Of a stretch of DNA of 64,000 nt, positions 22,834-34,617 are shown piece by piece. The notes below the pieces were generated by a model. That model saw only the letters and a program-made list of their open reading frames with translations, was not told where the DNA came from and made no database searches. Position 1 is the first letter of the stretch, and every line of letters starts with the position of its first letter. The DNA is from Eremomyces bilateralis CBS 781.70. Taxonomy: Eukaryota > Ascomycota > Dothideomycetes > Eremomycetales > Eremomycetaceae. The stretch lies in assembly GCF_010015585.1 (NCBI RefSeq), contig NW_022985067.1, positions 2,107,909 through 2,171,908 of the forward strand, read 5' to 3'. The position numbers and the translations under genes are program-made.

Positions 22834-25706
22834 CTAGTAATCCCAATCCCCATCCCGCGCATAACTACTATCCACCGCCTCGCTCGTCCGACTCGCCCGA
22901 CTTGATCTCCCCGCCCTGCTACCACCCGTCTTTCTACGCCCACGACTCCCTTGATCCCCCTCTCCACCTTGTGATCCATCCACCGCAGCACCCCAGAGCC
23001 CCCCCCCATCATCCCACTGATCGTGCCCCGGGCTCGAACGTGCACTCTTCCGATCACTTCTCGCCGACCGCCGACTACCACTCCGCCGCCCACTCCCGGC
23101 ACTCCGACGGCCTCGCACGCTCCCATCGCTACCGCTTCCACGCTCACTCCCAGCGGTGCGGCTCCCTTGCCTGCTCCCATCCTCCGCTGACCCACCAAAA
23201 TCCACCGCCACCTCGACACTCGAGCTATTTGAAACATCGTCTTCGCTTACCGAGAGCCCCGACCGGCCATCTCCGCTACCGCTGCTGCCGTTACCCGACA
23301 TCTGTGACGAAACATCGGTACCCCGTCCGCGACCACTTCCAACCTCGAAAACCGCGCGGTTCTCATGCCCGACGTGCCGACGAGGAAGCTCCGGAGAGCG
23401 GACCTGAGGGCTATCGGCGAGGGTCTCTATGCGGCTGTGCTGGGACTCAATCTCGTCATGTCCGTCGTCCGGGTGCTGGGAGGCGAGGGCTTCCATGTGG
23501 TGGTAGAGGGGGGAGTCGTCGGGGATGACGATGGTGAAGGCGCGGGGCTGGGGAGTAGAGTGGTCGAGGGGGTCGTCCGGGTAGGGGAGGGGTTCGGGCG
23601 AGGGTGGGGGGAGGGAGTGGTTGGATGAGAGGGGGGCTGGGAGTGTGGGTTAGCATATGGTACTGATATAATAGGTTGGAGAGAAAGGAGTGAGAGTACC
23701 TTCTTGTTCCTCGGCATTTGGATCGCTGCTGCGGTGTCCATCATATCCACCCCGGCGATAAGACCTGGACAATGTGGAACGGCTGCCGTAGTCCTGTGGA
23801 GTCCAATTCCAATCAGGGGTGGCTGGCCCGCTGGGTTTCTGAGGGGGAGTGAAGTGAACGCGCACTCGACTGTCACTGCCGCTGCGTTGGCGCAGTCGAC
23901 TGCGAGGTCTGTAATCCGGCCGTCTTACGGTTACTTCCGATCCGGACGAGTACCGGTTATCATACCGCCGGCTGGGTCGTCGATAGTCACGACGGTCGTC
24001 ATCTGTCTCAACAATGGTGCGTCGACGGACGCTAACCGAGCGTTCTTCTCTTGACTCGTCTCTCGAGGTTGATGGACGGTCATTGGCTCCGCCTCGTATG
24101 TCGTTGTAGTAGCCTGGAATCCTCCGATGAGGGATGACTCGAGCGTGCGCAGGCGTCCCGTCTCGGCGATATCCACGCCCTCGTCGCTCTTCTTCGATAT
24201 CAGGGGAATACGGATAGTCTCGTGTGCTTCGTCGTCGTTCTTCTTCATCAGGAGAATACGGATAGTCTCGTGTGATCCACCGTCGCTCGTAATAGTACGG
24301 CTCTCGATCTTCCTCCATAGGCGCAATTCGACCGTATGGATAAGATCGACGATCCGGCTCAATCCTCTCCGCAGCCCGGCGATAGCTTTCGTCTCGTTCA
24401 TCGCGGACGCGGATCCTCGAGGCATCTGGTACCGACCGGGAGCGCCGTCGTGAACGCCGCCGGGACCGGTACCCTCGTTCCGGAGACGTCATCCTTACCG
24501 CTTCCCGCACGCGACGGATAACAGTACGCCGCGTCATCGGCTCGATCGGGTAATTGACCTCGGGCTCTCTGCTGATCGACCGCTGCCTTGGCGTCGGGAT
24601 TCCGATATATGGCGAGCGTGGCCTCCCCCGATGCGGTCGTGGCGAATCAAACCTTCGACGGTCCTCGACGTCGTCATCTCTGCTGCACGATCTCGTCACG
24701 CGAATGGATGTATCCATCGGCAAGAGTGCCGGGCTGCGCTGCGTCGAGCTCACTCGAACGCGACGAATCACGCGCTCGACCGACTCGCAGCTTGCGTCGC
24801 GAAGTCGTTGCGGCGACGGGGTGGATTCTCGGATGCATTTTCCGCAGATACCCGGCTCGGGGGTCTCTCCTGGGATGATCGGGTTATCGCGGTGATAGGA
24901 TTTCGATCGGATCCGCCCGCAATTCGAGCATCGGTGATATCTTGGATCGGTGAGAGCGATGGCTGTGGGATCGGTGTATCGTCTTTCTGGAAGCAGCTGA
25001 CTTTGTCGTGGTTGGTATGGTGGTGCGGGGAGTGTGAGAGGCGGTTGATAAGGGGTGAGTCTGCTGTAGTCCAGGAGATTAGGGTTAGGAATGGATAATG
25101 TAGGAGGCGGAAGAACGGGGGGATAAGGAGGAGGAGCAATAAAAGTAGGTAAAAGAGGCGGTGGCCCTGGTGGAAACCAAACCGGCCCCGCGGGAGGAAA
25201 TATAGGGGAAGGAAACATAGGCCGATGAATAAAACCCGGCACCGACGGACCCGAAGGCGGGTCCCACGGCCCCGCCGGTGGAGGAGGAGGAATCGAAAAC
25301 ATAGGAGACTGAAGCACCGGAACGTACTGCGTGTTCGTGCACAGCCCAGGCACGGTGATCGACCTGCCAGCGAGCTGCCGGCGCCGTCGCTCGAGCTCCC
25401 GAGTATCCAGGAAGCCGATACTCTCGAGAAATGATTCCAAGAAAAGGCTCTTGGGCTTGTCGCGGACCATGAATAGCTGGTCGCCGCGGCGTTGGACACG
25501 GGCGTCGGGGCGGCGGCGGAGGGGGGCGTAGTGGGGGTCGGGGGGGTAGGGGAGGGAGGTTGGGATGGGTGCGGATGGAGGAGGGGCGCTGGGAGGGATG
25601 TTGTTAGAATTACAGAACTGGGCATGTGATGGATGGGATCATGGGGTGAGGCTTACGGGACCATGACTCCTTCTTCCGGGGGGAGGAACATTATCGGACC
25701 GGACAT
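22834..25706 (-). CDS. Large RS-rich protein with a C2-C2 zinc-ribbon-like motif
   Basis: Three exons on the minus strand (25657-25706, 23700-25588, 22834-23636) join in phase to 913 residues. Order: an N-terminal MSGPIMFLPPEEGVMVP, a basic stretch and a short helix (residues about 57-95), a long proline-rich segment (about 100-230), then CSNCGRIRSK and GICGKC (from about residue 237), a C-x2-C...C-x2-C pair some 24 residues apart as in a small zinc ribbon. About 600 residues follow that are rich in R, S, D, E and Y, with many RS/SR and RRR pairs and a DYPYSPD-type repeat, ending in a serine-rich tail. The RS and proline-rich make-up suggests a nuclear RNA-processing protein, but I recognise no named homologue. 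The ATG at 25706 sits just ahead of the first intron. Confidence 0.75.
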
Positions 25707-26219
25707 GGTGATATGAGTTCGAGTGGTCTTGGATTGAACCTGTTTTTAGAGTAGCGATGGTAGAGGGAGACCAAGAGGCTGACGAAGAACGGAAGAGACC
25801 AGAAAGTCGATGACAGATGTCAATGGAAAGGAAGATGATAAAACTGGCTATGAGGAAGTCTGAGACAAGATTGCACAGCGAAGATGAGTGACTTCGAGAA
25901 AGTTCAAATAGCGAGTCCTTGGAACTGATAATCAATCGAGGACATTCAGTCACTTCACCCTTTCCTAATCGAACCAAGTTACGATTTCACCTGCCTCATC
26001 ACTTCTACCTCTGCCCTCTGCCCTCCCGAGGCGACCTTGCCGTAGAATCGCATATATTCGCTATACAAGAGCTAATCTTTTACCGGTGATCGCTCTCCCG
26101 AGCATTACCAGGCCCAACTCCGACGCCGCCCAAATGCCACCCTAAGAACAACCGAGTTCCACGACTCTTTTAGTACATTCGCAACCATCAGCGACGTTTC
26201 CGCTCCGACCTCACCTCAC
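25707..26219. other. Intergenic region between the RS-rich gene start and the STT3 3' end
   Basis: About 510 bases. It must carry the promoter of the minus-strand RS-rich gene and the 3' UTR of the minus-strand STT3 gene. No other gene is seen; the 112-codon minus-strand frame here (25639-25977) is compositionally ordinary leader DNA. Confidence 0.5.
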
Positions 26220-28761
26220 CTACTCCACGCGCAGCACCCGAGCGCCGCGTCGCTTCGTCGCCTTCTTCTTCTTGTGCCCCTTGTCGAACGCCGCGGCGCT
26301 CCCGTGGTCGCGGCCGACGTTGTCGAGGTCCTTGACCTTATAGATGCGGATGATCCAGTTCTCGCTCGTGAACGCCTCGTCGACGGTGGTGAGCTGCGGT
26401 CCCTCGGCGGGGAGGCGCGAGCCGCGGACGCGGTCCATCGCTTGGCCTGGGGGGAAGAGCCCGTTGTAGTTGTAGTACGACATCTTGTACCTGCGGGGAT
26501 TAGCGTTGTGTGTTAGGGGGTAGTAGGCTGGGAGGCTTACATCAAGCTGTTCTTCATCGTTGGGGTCGCTTCGTCGTCAATTCGGTATTCGCCTCGCGCA
26601 GTGAAGAAGTCGCGCTCCTTCACCTCGTCCGGCCAGATTCCCTCCGCGATGCGGACCATCCACAGGAACTTGTTGATGTCGTCTCCCGAGTAGCCGAGGA
26701 GGCCACCGAACACGACGAGGACGTAGTCGACTTCATGCTGGCGCATGATCGGATAGCTGACCTCCTCGCGGGAGCTCATCGCCTTGCCGACCGTCGCGAT
26801 GTGCGTGTTGTTCCAGGTATTGTTGTCCACCAGCGTCGGCCGATCCGCCATTCCGCCGATTTGGTATCCGTAATCCCACCACGACATGATCTTCGCATTC
26901 TCGTCGACGTTCTGTCGGAGCCAGTAGTACGCCTCTCGATAGTCGTCGATGATATGCTGCGATCCGTCGGGTAGACGGCTGGCTAGCACCACGGATGGCG
27001 AGGAGTAGGCGTTAGACGTCACCCAGGTACAATGAGCAACGAAAAGTAGGAGGTAGACCGTGGTGGAGAGAACCACAATTGCTTTCGACACATTGGAGTA
27101 GATTCCAATCACGGGATGCCGAGTCGACCGGAGCCCTGGCGACAAGATTTTCGTTACTGGATTCACAGGCGACTTCACATCCGCGAACTCCTTCGCACTG
27201 CCGTTCTCCTTCGTGTCCACAATCGGCGTCTTCGTAGTCAAGTACGTGTCGAGGATCTGCGACAGCGCCATCGCCGCAGCAACGCAGACGATCGGAGTCA
27301 GGGTGAGCATCAAACGAACCATGACGCCGGAGAAATAGCTCGCCAGAACCGCGTAGATGACGATGAAGACATGCTCGTCTTTCAGGTGACGGAAGCACAT
27401 GTATACACCGGCAGGGAAGAGCCAGATGAGCATGTTCAGGTCGAAGAAGAATGCAGGCCACGCGGTCGGTTGGTGCTCGGACACACTAGCGATGATCGGG
27501 ATGTGGATCTTGGCGTAGCCGGTATCCCAGAGGGAGTAGAATCGACCGGTCCATGGCGCGATGACTCCGGAAAGGGTGAGAAGGACGAGGCCGCCAAGTG
27601 CAACGACGAAGATGACAAGGACGAGGGACCGGAGGAGGGTTTGGAATTGCTTGCTGGGGAGTTGGTATCGGATGTACTCGACGAACGCGACCAACTGGAT
27701 CAAGCCGAAGACACCTATAGAAGCATTAGCGGGCGCTCCCTGGACAACTAATGCGGAGTATCAAATCATCCTCACCTAAGGGAGCCATATGCTCACTGCT
27801 CCGCACCGGATCGAATCCAACGAAGGGAATCTGCATAGCTGCCAAAGTTCCGATTGCATACCAGGTCGTGTATGCAACGTAGAGCCTCGAACTGTACCGA
27901 CCCATGCAGATGAGGACGAACGCATGCAACGGCAGCATATTCGTGATGAATACGTATCCTCCCCAAGCAGACACCATGTACCCGTATGACAGCGCCGTGA
28001 TAGCGCTCCAGAAGATCGAGCCATTCTTGACGGCCTTGATCCAGAAATAGAATGTTGCTACAAGGAGCGTAATCGCAATGGCCTCGTTATCGTATGACTA
28101 CCAATTGTGAGCTTTGTATCCTTCCAAATTGTACAAGCAGCACATACCCCTGCCACGGATCGACTGATGTATCCGGGAGAAATTCCCATGAACACCGCCG
28201 CCAGCAACCCCGCGGAGGGAGACGTCGACATCTCCGACGTAAGGAGATACGCCGCCACGGCCGTGAGGCCTGAGAAGGCAGGAGCGAGCAAGACGCAGAT
28301 GTTGCGGATGTCGACCGGGAAGGTCAGGAATCGAAGGAGGTGGTAGATCGCGCCCGACGTCACCATGAGGCCCGGGTATAAAGTCCCTCCGGTGACTCGT
28401 CCCAGCGGGTGCCATGTTCCTACAACACCAAATCAGCGCGGCACATCGCAGGCAAGCAGGATTGATCGCATACGGTCATCGAACCAGTCCCAGAAAGGGT
28501 AGAAGCCATTCTCGACGAGGTATTTCGTCGCGCGGAAATTGAACCATGGATCAACTATATGGCCATTAATATCGTGTCCTTTGGTCAGATACCATCCCCG
28601 CACGTACATTCATGGATGATAGACTCGAATCGAATCACGCTGAACAACCGGCTCGAAATGGCAGCGCCGGCGATGCAGAGGAGGATCACGACACGCAGCA
28701 ACGAGCGGGTGTTGTGTCCGCTCTGGCCTTTGAAGAACACATCTCCAGCCGTAGCAGTCAT
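26220..28761 (-). CDS. STT3: STT3, catalytic subunit of oligosaccharyltransferase
   Basis: Six exons on the minus strand (28608-28761, 28474-28554, 28148-28419, 27776-28097, 26541-27714, 26220-26490) join in phase to 757 residues, the usual length for Stt3. Diagnostic motifs: [20 protein letters not shown] near the N-terminus (first acidic metal-binding site), [25 protein letters not shown] in the long external loop, and [20 protein letters not shown] (near residue 550), the WWDYG acceptor-site signature. Many membrane segments occupy the first two thirds, and the C-terminal soluble domain ends in a basic KKKKATKRR tail. The enzyme moves the lipid-linked glycan to Asn in N-x-S/T sequons in the ER lumen. 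It is divergent from mL54, with 372 bases between the starts. Confidence 0.97.
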
Positions 28762-29133
28762 GGCGACGGCGACAGCGATAGCGAACGAAAGTACATGGGA
28801 TTTCGGAGACGGGGAGGGCTAACGAGAGACGAGAGATGGGGGATAGGGATCTCAATAGCTGGTGTTGCGTGTTCAATACAGTAGTAGGAGGCAGATATCC
28901 GGAGCTTGGGAGATATCTGGCTCCTACAGGGGTCCAAGTCTTGGCGTTCGTCGTTGCTGTGTCGAACTTTTTGGATGGAGACATCTGAACTTCCTCAACC
29001 AGCAATTGATATCAGAGCTTTGAGGAATCTCCTCTTCTTCTCAATAAAATACTAAGGTGAGTAATTGAATGGAAACTCGGATTTAATTGAACCAATTTCT
29101 AACATCGATCCAGCTTCCCGTCATCCCGCCAAG
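28762..29133. promoter_or_regulatory. Bidirectional promoter of STT3 and mL54
   Basis: Only 372 bases lie between the divergent ATGs of STT3 (minus) and mL54 (plus), so both promoters and 5' UTRs are here. The side next to mL54 is AT-rich (about 29010-29100); no clear TATA box is visible. Confidence 0.6.
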
Positions 29134-29739
29134 ATGATATGCGATCGCTGTCTCCTCCGCGCCTCGCGCTCCCTCACCCGCGTTTCCATCCACGATGCCC
29201 CCCGAGCCTTCACCGCATCCATGATCCCTAGACAATCCCTCATCGCCCGCCGCTTCGCCTCCACGGACTCCTCCTCCCAACCCACCACCACCTCAACCAC
29301 CTCCTCCGACACCACCTCCCCCAAATCTGCCATCGCCCTCTCCTCCGTCCCCGCCGGCACCCCTCTCAAAGGCATCAACTACCTCAAATCCGCCTCCGAC
29401 CCTCTCGCCCTCGCCGACGACGCCTACCCCCCCTGGCTCTGGACCCTCCTCTCCTCCACCAACGCCTCTACCCTCGCTGACCCCGCCTCGGAAATCGACC
29501 CGACCATGCCGCGCAAGCAGAAGAAGAAGCTGCTGAAGAAGATCGCGAAGGAGCGCGCGGCCGGGAAAGAGGAGGCAACGGTGCCGGTGTATGAGCAGAC
29601 GGTGGATTTGCCGGAGGGGGATGGGAGTGTGGAGGCGGGGGAGAGGGCGAGGAAGGAGAGGGAGGGGTTGAGGAGGGCGTTGAGGGGAAAGAATCGCGCA
29701 GGGATTAAGGAAGCGAATTATTTGAAGACGATGAGGTGA
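29134..29739 (+). CDS. MRPL37: Mitochondrial large-subunit ribosomal protein mL54 (Mrpl37 type)
   Basis: A single-exon protein of 201 residues. The N-terminus is rich in R, S and A with few acids (MICDRCLLRASRSLTRVSIH...), as expected for mitochondrial import. The core after about residue 85 reads VPAGTPLKGINYLKSASDPLALADDAYPPWLWTLL, the signature of the L54/mL54 family, followed by MPRKQKKKLLKKIAKERA and a basic C-terminus with NYLKTMR. The ATG at 29134 is preferred over the in-frame ATG at 29065 because it opens directly with the targeting peptide. It works in mitochondrial translation. The gene is convergent with TAM41. Confidence 0.92.
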   Translation: MICDRCLLRASRSLTRVSIHDAPRAFTASMIPRQSLIARRFASTDSSSQPTTTSTTSSDTTSPKSAIALSSVPAGTPLKGINYLKSASDPLALADDAYPPWLWTLLSSTNASTLADPASEIDPTMPRKQKKKLLKKIAKERAAGKEEATVPVYEQTVDLPEGDGSVEAGERARKEREGLRRALRGKNRAGIKEANYLKTMR

Positions 29740-30062
29740 TTTAGAAGGGAACTGTTGAGTTTGGGGGGATGGGATGGATTTGTGGGCGGATTGTCAGCTG
29801 TATGGTGTATTGTATATTACCGCGCATGGGACGGACATGGACTTCAGATATTCTAGTGTCATTGTTTCTATTTAATCTTTGTACAGACTCTTGCTGCGCC
29901 GAGGGAGCGGATTCCGTGCTCAACCTGTAGCTTTCCCACTTTCCAATTTTCCAACGTGGTCGGTTGGTCTAAGTCCATATGCTTGCGCCATCCATGCAAA
30001 CGAAAGAAAGAAAGCGACAGAGCCTCCAAGACGGTCATCACCAACATGACAGCACGGACAGA
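29740..30062. other. Convergent spacer between mL54 and TAM41
   Basis: About 320 bases carrying the two 3' UTRs. There is an AAAGAAAGAAAG run near 30000-30015. No gene is seen. Confidence 0.6.
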
Positions 30063-31640
30063 TCACGCTTGCTTGCTCTTCTGCCGTTTCTCTTGAAGAT
30101 ACCGCCATCCTCGCCCAACTCCCGCCGTAATGAAGCCCTTCACCGACTGGCTCGTACTCGGCCACTCAACAGTCTGCTGAATCGCCTTCCGAACCATCTC
30201 CCGCAGATCCGGTTCCCCGGCAATCCTACGGTCGAACTCCGTGCCTTCCCGCCTCCGGAACCCTTCCTTGTCCTCATCTTGCGCTTGCTCCAACATCTCG
30301 TTGAACTGGTTCCCCGGGATCGCGAACTTCCCCTGGTACAGGAAATACAGCTTCTCCCGGAACGCCCGCGGGAGCCGCCGCACCATGTTCCCACGCTTCA
30401 CCGGATCCATATCCTGCTCCAACATGCAGTCGCTCTCGGAGTCCTGCTCCCACCCCTGCTGATAGCAGCGCGGATCGTTCAGCGATACGTTCGGCAGGTC
30501 CTCGATGAGCGGGTTGTAGAGAAGGCGGAAGTTCGGGAGCTGGTGCGTGACGATGTTGGAGACCTTGTTGGGGTTCTCGGAGCGGAACCGGATGCGCGGG
30601 TCGCCGGTGTAGGAGATGCTGGCGATTTCGTTGTACAGTTCTTTCTCGGTGAACTTTTCGGGGAGCATGAGGAGGGCGGTGCGGACGGCGCTGATCAGGT
30701 TGATTTGGTTCGCGAGTCGCACTTTCGGGTCGTCGCGGAGGATCTTGACGGGTTTCTGGAGTCGGCCGGCGAGGTAGAGGGTGTCCCAGTCGCTGAGATC
30801 CCTCTGTAACGTTTTGAGATTGACGACCCCATACTTGATCATGGTCCCGTTGACTGTGATGTATGGATTGAAATATACCCCAGCGCCCCAATTCTCCTGG
30901 ACTTTCGTCACCGGGCCTGAACCAAGGGAGCCGAGGGCGGAGTAATGGTCGCGATGCTGGTGGAGGTTGAGCGAGTGCCAATGCTCCGTGAACGAGACGC
31001 CGAAAATAAAATCGATGATTTTCCCTCCTCCTCGCTGCCACGTCTTGATGGCCTCGGGGGGATGTGGGTGCGGGGACAGGGATTCCGGTTTGACGTCGCC
31101 GTTCGACTGCGGGAACACTCCGGATCCATACGCAAAGGCATAGCGTATAGGGGCCCGGAACTGCCAGAGGATCTGTCGCAAAGATTCCTTGAATTCCTCG
31201 TTGATGATCATGTGTTGGTTGAACCCAAAGGTCCGGTGCGGAAGCTGATCGAACTTCGTGATGTTCCAGTCCGGCTCATCTTCCCAGCCCGGAGGAAGAG
31301 ACTCGTTAGAGGAGGTTGATGCACGAGATGGCGTCTCCCACGTTGAACTACTAGTTGACCCTCCTTTGATTTCCGAAGTAGATGAACTGGATGATGAGGG
31401 AGGCGCCTCTCTCGATTGCGACGACTTGGGCTCCGGAGTCGCGGAAGCGAAGGGTTGGATCCGGTTGAACGAGTGTCGGGACTGCCGGCAGACAAAACTA
31501 GAGGCCGAATAGGATAACGATTGACTGGGTAGACGGTGTCGGATCCTGCTCAAGAGCTATACCAGCCCGATTAGCTACCCTCTGCTTCGAATGGGAATGC
31601 GACGGCTTACAGCGGGAGCCCTATACGACGCAATATTCAT
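30063..31640 (-). CDS. TAM41: TAM41, mitochondrial CDP-diacylglycerol synthase
   Basis: Two exons (31611-31640 and 30063-31556), joined over a 54-base intron, encode 507 residues starting MNIASYRAPA, followed by LLSRIRHRLPSQSLSYSASS as a basic presequence. After a serine-rich linker the conserved core begins: ITKFDQLPHRTFGFNQHMIIN, IRYAFAYGSGVFPQ (the GS motif of the nucleotidyltransferase fold), KIIDFIFGVSFTEHWHSLNLHQHRDHYS, WGAGVYFNPYI and IKYGVVNLKTLQRDLSDWDTLYLAGRLQKPV. These identify the Mmp37/Tam41 family, which makes CDP-diacylglycerol on the matrix side of the inner membrane for cardiolipin synthesis. The frame from 31553 alone would lack the true first exon. It is divergent from BIR1. 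Confidence 0.95.
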
Positions 31641-32036
31641 TTTTTAAGAGGGAAATGGCTATGACTCAGTCCGAAGGGCAGTGATATGAAAGCAGAGGAG
31701 CCCATCTCTTTTAAGTCAACATCCTTGAGGGACGAATGAGAGTCAAATTGTTTGTATATCCGATTGTAGTTGGAGTGTGAATCGGATATTGCGGCGGATC
31801 TCGATGGAGCTGTCAATTGGTGCTAATTGCTAAGGACACATGTCGTTTTTGGTTCCTGTAGTGCGCTGTAAAAAGCAGTCACGTGGCATGCGGGCAGAAC
31901 CGCGTCCGGCTCCACTTTTATATCCCTGTCTCTCACAACCAAACTCCAAAGTGTAAACAACCATTCGGTCTCTCCCAACTTCAACCACAATCCCTTCAAT
32001 TGTTCCTCTTCATTATTCTTTGATCGCGACTCCAAG
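31641..32036. promoter_or_regulatory. Bidirectional promoter of TAM41 and BIR1
   Basis: About 396 bases between divergent ATGs. CT-rich DNA with AATTGTTCCTCTTC lies just before the BIR1 start, as in many fungal leaders, and an A/T-run lies just before TAM41 (near 31641). Confidence 0.55.
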
Positions 32037-34617
32037 ATGGCGGTTCCAGAGGAGGCTTATACCTATGCTGGAAGGCTTGAAACCTTCAAGGCTGTGCATC
32101 ATCTCACAAAACGCCGCGCATCATCCACCAGGAAGAAGGGCGCGACAGCGGTAGAATGGCCGCATGCTTCCCCGGCGCCAGAAGAGGTACGTCGCTCTCG
32201 TAGGGCTTGATCATGGACTAGAAGTACTCATATCTCTCTAGCTCGCTCGTGCGGGGTTCTTCTTCAAGCCGTCCGCCGATAGTCTCGACAACGCCATGTG
32301 CTTCTGCTGCCAACGAAATCTGGACGGATGGGAGCCCAACGATAATCCGGCGGTCGAACATTATGCCCACGGCAAAGACTGTGCATGGGCTGTTAATTGC
32401 TATTTTGGTCAAGGACTAGATGAGGACCCGTTGGACGCAGAACTCCTGGCGATGCGAAAAGCGACGTTTACAAGCAACTGGCCTCATAAAGGGAAGCGTG
32501 GTTGGAAGTGCACGATAAACAAAGTAAGACTCGATGACATGGGCGGCGACATGATCCAACTGACATGTTGTATTAGCTTGCCGAAGCTGGGTGGTGCTAC
32601 AATCCAACACCAGAGTATGACGATTACACCACCTGCCTCTACTGCGGTTTGTCGCTTGATGGTTGGGAGCCAAAGGATGATCCTTTGTATGTGGACCGAT
32701 TCTTTTCTGCCACAACAAATCTAACTTTACACAGAGAAGAGCATCGGAGGCGAGCTGAAGGCTGCGATTTCTTTAGACTTGCGGATGAACATGCGGCGAC
32801 ACGAAAACCCGCACGTTCGAAGAAGGCTCGAGGGTCCACTGCGTCGAAAGCATCTAGACTCTCTGTCCAGTCTACCATGACTGTATCAGACACGCCTTCA
32901 TTCATCTCTGCACTAGAAATGCCGGCTGCCGAAGATGATAGCATAATGACCACCGATACGGTGGCAACAACCACGTCTACCGCAGGAAAAGGGCGTAAAG
33001 GCGCTTCGAAATCCAAACCGACAGCTAAGTCGACGCGTAAAAACACGCGTACAAAGAAGAAAGAGGTGGAAGACGCAGAGACGAGCGAAGAGCCATCTCA
33101 GCCTCAAGAAATACAAGGGGCAGACGCACCTCCGCCGAAACGAAACGCGCGGCGTAAACCAAGCCAGCAGGATATGTCGCAGTCAGAGGTGACCGTGTTG
33201 GACTGGCAGCCTAAACGAGTTACCCGCGGCAAAAAAGCGAACGCCAAAGAGGAAAAGAGAATAAGTGAAGATGCAAGCCAGCTTCACGACGACTTGCTTC
33301 CTGTCGTTGAGCCTTCGCAACTGGAGGAAAAGCCCGCTCGACCGAAGAGAGGAACCAAGCGAACCAGCGATGGCATTTCCAAGGTTGATTCGTCCGTCAT
33401 CATTGTGGAGATGCCCCAGGTGCAGCAAGAACAGCCAAAGAAAGGCCGGCAGACGAAGGCGAAGAAAGGGAAGAAAGCAGCGGCTACTATAGAGTCGGAG
33501 ACGGATGTACCACAGCCTGTACCTGCGGCCAAACCTACCCGTAAGAGAGCGAACACCAAGACACGCGCCGCGAAACCGAAAGAGCCGAAGCCGGAGCCGG
33601 AACTCGAGCAGGAACCTGAGTTGGAACCTGAGTTGGAACCTGAGTTGGAACCTGAGTTGGAACCTGAGTTGGAACCTGAGTTGGAACCTGAGTTGGAACC
33701 NNNNNNNNNNNNNNNNNNNNNNNNNNNNNNNNNNNNNNNNNNNNNNNNNNNNNNNNNNNNNNNNNNNNNNNNNNNNNNNNNNNNNNNNNNNNNNNNNNNN
33801 NNNNNNNNNNNNNNNNNNNNNNNNNNNNNNNNNNNNNNNNNNNNNNNNNNNNNNNNNNNNNNNNNNNNNNNNNNNNNNNNNNNNNNNNNNNNNNNNNNNN
33901 NNNNNNNNNNNNNNNNNNNNNNNNNNNNNNNNNNNNNNNNNNNNNNNNNNNNNNNNNNNNNNNNNNNNNNNNNNNNNNNNNNNNNNNNNNNNNNNNNNNN
34001 NNNNNNNNNNNNNNNNNNNNNNNNNNNNNNNNNNNNNNNNNNNNNNNNNNNNNNNNNNNNNNNNNNNNNNNNNNNNNNNNNNNNNNNNNNNNNNNNNNNN
34101 NNNNNNNNNNNNNNNNNNNNNNNNNNNNNNNNNNNNNNNNNNNNNNNNNNNNNNNNNNNNNNNNNNNNNNNNNNNNNNNNNNNNNNNNNNNNNNNNNNNN
34201 NNNNNNNNNNNNNNNNNNNNNNNNNNNNNNNNNNNNNNNNNCGCCACCCCCACCACCGCCTCCCCCCCCAAACCCGCCTGGCATCCCTCCGACCTCGAAA
34301 CCCTCTTTCTCCCCTCTCCCACCACCAAATCTACCCTCCCCCCGCACCTCCGGAACCTCACCAGCGTTTCCCCTGCGCCCGGCAGCAGCGGCGACGAGCG
34401 CAACAAGGAGAATCGGCCGAGCATGGGGCAGGTGTTGCGGCGGGTAAGAAAGGGGTTGAGCGAGGAGGAGAAGGGGATGACGGTGGAGGAGTGGGTGGTG
34501 TGGAATGCGGCGAGGGGGGAGGAGAAGTTAAGGTGGGAGTGTGAGCGATTGGTGGGGGTCTTTGAGAAGGAAGCGGGGAGGGCGGTGGAGGTGATGGAGG
34601 GGATGGAGACGGCGTGA
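32037..34617 (+). CDS. BIR1: BIR-domain chromosomal passenger protein (Bir1/Cut17/survivin type)
   Basis: Four exons: 32037-32186, 32242-32523, 32577-32686 and 32735-34617, the last broken by an assembly gap. Two BIR modules are seen. The first (about residues 8-120) has GFFFKPSADSLDNAMCFCC, GWEPNDNP and HYAHGKDCAW; the second has AEAGWCYNPTPEYDDYTTC, LYCGLSLDGWEPKDDP and EEHRRRAEGC. Both show the C-x2-C...H...C zinc ligands. A long basic and acidic linker with many KK/RK pairs follows, then an EPEL minisatellite, then after the gap a conserved tail with GMTVEEWVVWNAARGEEKLR. Two BIRs plus this tail match fungal Bir1, which works with Aurora kinase and INCENP at centromeres. The frame differs on the two sides of the gap, but the gap length is unknown, so this is not evidence of a frameshift. 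Confidence 0.92.
33610..33700 (+). repeat. 12-base coding minisatellite (EPEL) in BIR1
   Basis: At least seven near-perfect tandem copies of GAACCTGAGTTG encode Glu-Pro-Glu-Leu. They run straight into the N gap, so the true array is probably longer. Imperfect earlier units (EPEPELEQEPEL) precede it. Confidence 0.9.
33701..34241. other. Assembly gap (541 N)
   Basis: A run of 541 N bases inside BIR1, right after the EPEL minisatellite. Collapse of the tandem repeat during assembly is the likely cause. The stated length need not be real. Confidence 0.95.

Noticed and set aside
22902-23528. 208-codon plus-strand frame opposite the RS-rich gene
   Set aside because: H/P/R-rich shadow of a serine-rich tail; the minus frame joins in phase to the rest of the gene.
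27116-27751. 211-codon plus-strand frame opposite STT3
   Set aside because: Fully antisense to the Stt3 exon carrying conserved membrane segments.
29979-30809. 276-codon plus-strand frame opposite TAM41
   Set aside because: It mirrors the conserved Tam41 coding region in the other strand and shows only codon-biased L/R/P-rich sequence; a shadow frame.
30274-31041. 255-codon minus-strand frame within TAM41
   Set aside because: It is an alternative frame of the same exon, rich in R/P/H; Tam41 itself explains this DNA.
33183-34424. Long minus-strand frame through the N gap
   Set aside because: Its length comes from undefined bases and the repeat; BIR1 on the plus strand explains both sides.
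33701-34617. Frameshift in BIR1 between the two sides of the gap
   Set aside because: The gap size is not reliable, so a frame change across it means nothing until the gap is closed.
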